From contig CAMNAT010000017.1 in the NCBI GenBank assembly GCA_946531785.1, positions 1-15,883 of the forward strand: DNA of 15,883 bases, written 5' to 3'. Origin of the DNA: an uncultured Oscillospiraceae bacterium (GTDB taxonomy: Bacteria; Bacillota; Clostridia; UBA1381). Every line of letters starts with the position of its first letter. Positions within the stretch are counted from its first letter, which is position 1. A program made the position numbers and the translations under genes. This document shows, one piece after another, positions 14,367-15,883 of this stretch. Below the pieces are notes generated by a model. The model did not search any database. It was not told the origin of the DNA and saw only the letters and a list, made by a program, of their open reading frames with translations.

Positions 14367-15167
14367 ATGGGAAAGTTGATAATCGTCGCATCCGGAAAGG
14401 GCGGTACGGGCAAAACCACAGTTACCTCGCACCTGGGCGCAGTGCTTGCAGAGAGAGGCCATCTTACCGCGGTAGTGGATGCGGATGCAGGATTCAGGAA
14501 TCTTGATATAGCGCTCGGAATGGAAAGCAGCATCGTCTATGACTATTCCGATTTTATCAGCGGCTCGCAGGAGCTTGACGATGTGCTCCTAAGATGCGGT
14601 GAGCGGGAAAATATGTATTTCATCGCCGCGCCGCAGTCAGCTTCGACCTCGGATTTTGCAGATGAGCGCGTGGAGGAGTTCTGGAACAGCCTCAAAAGCA
14701 GATTTGAATTTGTTCTGGCGGATGCCCCCGCAGGTATGGGTGACGGCTTTCTGTTCGCGGCAAAATACGCCGATGAGGCTATCATAGTATCGCTTGCGGA
14801 GACCTCGTCGCTGCGCGATGCCGATCGTGTCGTGGCGGAGCTGGAGGAGCTGGGCATCGATGATGTGCGGCTTGTGATCAACCGCATGGATGCCGCGCTT
14901 GTTGAGGATAAGATACTCATGAATGCGGATGACTGTATAGATGTTTTGTCTATACCCATTCTCGGGATAATCCCCGAGGACGGTGCCGTTACCGGATCAA
15001 TGACAAGGGGCGAGCCCCTTATGCCGGCTTCCGGCTTCGGAGCAGGTACGGCATTTGTAAACATCGCCGCCCGCCTTGAAGGGCAGAGCGTGCCGATGAT
15101 GAAGTTCACATCAAAAAAAAGGAAGGGTTTTTTACAAAAACTTAAAGGTTTGTTTCAAGACAGATGA
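14367..15167 (+). CDS. minD: septum site-determining ATPase MinD
   Basis: MinD binds ATP, dimerises on the membrane and recruits MinC. The 266 residues show the deviant Walker A KGGTGKTT (11-18, signature Lys11 and Lys16), the switch region VVDADAGFRNLD (36-47), a Walker-B-like VLADAPAG (116-123) and the SLRDADRV segment at 148-155. The C-terminal membrane-targeting amphipathic helix is clear: KGFLQKLKGLFQDR at 253-266. The length is normal. The Thr in KGGTGKT (usually Val) and Ala in DAPAG (usually Ser) are mild variants. No minE follows; mgsA starts 25 bases later. It probably has its own promoter. Confidence 0.95.
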   Translation: MGKLIIVASGKGGTGKTTVTSHLGAVLAERGHLTAVVDADAGFRNLDIALGMESSIVYDYSDFISGSQELDDVLLRCGERENMYFIAAPQSASTSDFADERVEEFWNSLKSRFEFVLADAPAGMGDGFLFAAKYADEAIIVSLAETSSLRDADRVVAELEELGIDDVRLVINRMDAALVEDKILMNADDCIDVLSIPILGIIPEDGAVTGSMTRGEPLMPASGFGAGTAFVNIAARLEGQSVPMMKFTSKKRKGFLQKLKGLFQDR

Positions 15168-15192
15168 CATCATGGAGAAGGGAGAGATCATC

Positions 15193-15597
15193 ATGAATAT
15201 AGCACTCATTGCACACGATAAGAAAAAAGAACTGATGGTACAGTTTTGTATCGCATACAAGGGGATACTTGAAAAACATGCTCTCTATGCAACAGGGACG
15301 ACTGGAAAGCTGGTGGCTGAAACAGCGGGGCTGGATGTATACAGGTTTTTGTCCGGGCCGCAGGGAGGAGATCAGCAGATAGGCGCGCGCATTGCGTATA
15401 ATGAGATAGATATGGTTTTATTCTTCCGCGATCCGCTCGACGCTGAAAGCTATGAGCCCGATGTGTTTTCATTACTGAGACTTTGCGACATGCATAACAT
15501 TCCGATCGCGACTAATTCCGCTACGGCAGAGGTGCTTATACATGGACTGGAGCGCGGTGATCTTGACTGGCGTGATATCGTAAACCCGAAACGGTAA
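15193..15597 (+). CDS. mgsA: methylglyoxal synthase
   Basis: MgsA converts dihydroxyacetone phosphate to methylglyoxal plus phosphate, a bypass of lower glycolysis used under phosphate limitation or carbon overload. The 134 residues show the family pattern: IALIAHD (3-9), the phosphate-binding YATGTTG (32-38), GPQGGDQQIGA (55-65, catalytic Asp60, equal to E. coli Asp71), FFRDPL (77-82) and NIPIATN (102-108). The position of E. coli His98 holds Tyr87 (SYEPDV), while the following Asp (E. coli Asp101) is kept as Asp90. I chose the ATG at 15193, with AAGGGAG 8 bases upstream; the earlier ATG at 15172 has no ribosome binding site and would add seven residues not found in the family core. It lies 25 bases after minD. 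Confidence 0.93.
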   Translation: MNIALIAHDKKKELMVQFCIAYKGILEKHALYATGTTGKLVAETAGLDVYRFLSGPQGGDQQIGARIAYNEIDMVLFFRDPLDAESYEPDVFSLLRLCDMHNIPIATNSATAEVLIHGLERGDLDWRDIVNPKR

Positions 15598-15624
15598 GAG
15601 AACTACCGGTATTACCGATTTTTC
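15592..15624 (+). terminator. weak hairpin(s) plus T-run after mgsA, possible weak terminator or attenuator
   Basis: CGGTA (15592-15596) and TACCG occur again as the overlapping set TACCGGTATTACCG (15604-15617), followed by ATTTTT. Alternative 4-5 bp stems are possible, all short. They could slow or partly stop transcription between mgsA and the rubrerythrin gene, or be chance. Confidence 0.25.
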
Positions 15625-15658
15625 ATAGATTTTAAAGATTATAGGAGGAACTTTTATT

Positions 15659-15883
15659 ATGGCTAAATATGTATGTCCGGTATGCGGATATGTTCATGAA
15701 GGGGATGCGCCCCCTGAGAAGTGCCCGGTATGTAATGTGCCCGGCTCAAAGTTTACAAAGATGGAGGACGGCAAGCTCGAGTTCGCTTGCGAGCATGTTA
15801 TAGGCGTTGGCGCAAAGGGTCAGATCGAGGACGATGTTTACGAGGGTCTGAAGTCCAACTTTGAAGGCGAGTGCTGCGAGGTC
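15659..15883 (+). CDS. reverse rubrerythrin (N-terminal rubredoxin domain), 5' part only
   Basis: The first 75 codons of a gene that runs off the window. Residues 1-36 form a rubredoxin-like iron site with C-P-V-C-G at 6-10 and C-P-V-C at 22-25. After a linker, the sequence becomes the start of a ferritin-like four-helix domain (KSNFEGECCEV, with a Glu likely to be a di-iron ligand). Having the rubredoxin part first is the 'reverse' rubrerythrin arrangement of Clostridia, often annotated as NADH peroxidase, which reduces hydrogen peroxide and protects strict anaerobes. AGGAGG (15643-15648) lies 10 bases before the ATG, a strong site. No convincing promoter is seen in the 61-base gap after mgsA, so it may be read through or use a weak one. 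The di-iron domain lies mostly outside the window. Confidence 0.9.
   Translation, partial: MAKYVCPVCGYVHEGDAPPEKCPVCNVPGSKFTKMEDGKLEFACEHVIGVGAKGQIEDDVYEGLKSNFEGECCEV

Noticed and set aside
15601..15658. PerR, Rex or other redox-regulator box before the rubrerythrin
   Set aside because: No match to TTATAAT-type or TTGTTAA-type operators could be found in the gap.
1..15883. CRISPR arrays, insertion sequences, tRNA or rRNA genes, riboswitches, phage attachment sites
   Set aside because: I saw no regularly spaced repeats, transposase or integrase motifs, tRNA-like cloverleafs or long structured leaders. All intergenic gaps are under 180 bases.

Overview
The window looks like chromosomal core DNA from a low-to-mid GC Gram-positive anaerobe of the class Clostridia. 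The reasons are a three-repeat SLH cell-wall anchor, strong GGAGG-type ribosome binding sites, a GerM-type protein, the maf-mreBCD-PBP2-minCD-mgsA gene order, and an N-terminal-rubredoxin ('reverse') rubrerythrin typical of strict anaerobes. I cannot name a genus from the sequence. Genes are moderately GC-rich with frequent ATA and AGG codons; the few intergenic gaps are short and AT-rich. There is no sign of a mobile element, CRISPR array, tRNA or rRNA, and no gene-free stretch longer than 300 bases.

Left region (1-2753): the 3' part of a surface protein (Ig-like domain, ten-glycine linker, three SLH repeats) converges on a D,D-carboxypeptidase gene (minus strand). A single bidirectional terminator lies between them. 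A 173-base AT-rich divergent region then carries a well-formed sigma-A promoter for the carboxypeptidase, an extended -10 promoter for the next operon, and two perfect 8-bp inverted repeats, one of them over the -35 position of the regulator promoter.

Middle region (2754-8420): an OmpR-type response regulator, its histidine kinase, a membrane-anchored double GerMN-domain protein, ZapA and a U32-family protein of the RlhA type. They are tightly packed, with three overlapping or near-overlapping junctions, so they probably form one transcript. The regulator-kinase-GerMN order resembles actinobacterial MtrA-MtrB-LpqB, which suggests envelope or division sensing.

Right region (8423-15167): maf, mreB, mreC, mreD, a PBP2-type transpeptidase, minC and minD. 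This is the rod elongation machinery followed by the division-site inhibitor. An internal promoter lies in the 3' end of the U32 gene ahead of maf, and another sits on the stop codon of minC ahead of minD. mgsA (methylglyoxal synthase) directly follows minD, in the place where many Clostridia carry minE and rodA. The window closes in the first 75 codons of a reverse rubrerythrin.

No wholly new system is evident. The points most worth checking are the unusual Min locus (no minE next to minD, a MinC without the RSGQ motif and with an inserted charged linker), an MgsA with Tyr in place of a catalytic-site His, a kinase whose real N-terminus seems to precede its first AUG, the operator-like repeats at the two-component promoter, and a long basic tail on the carboxypeptidase.
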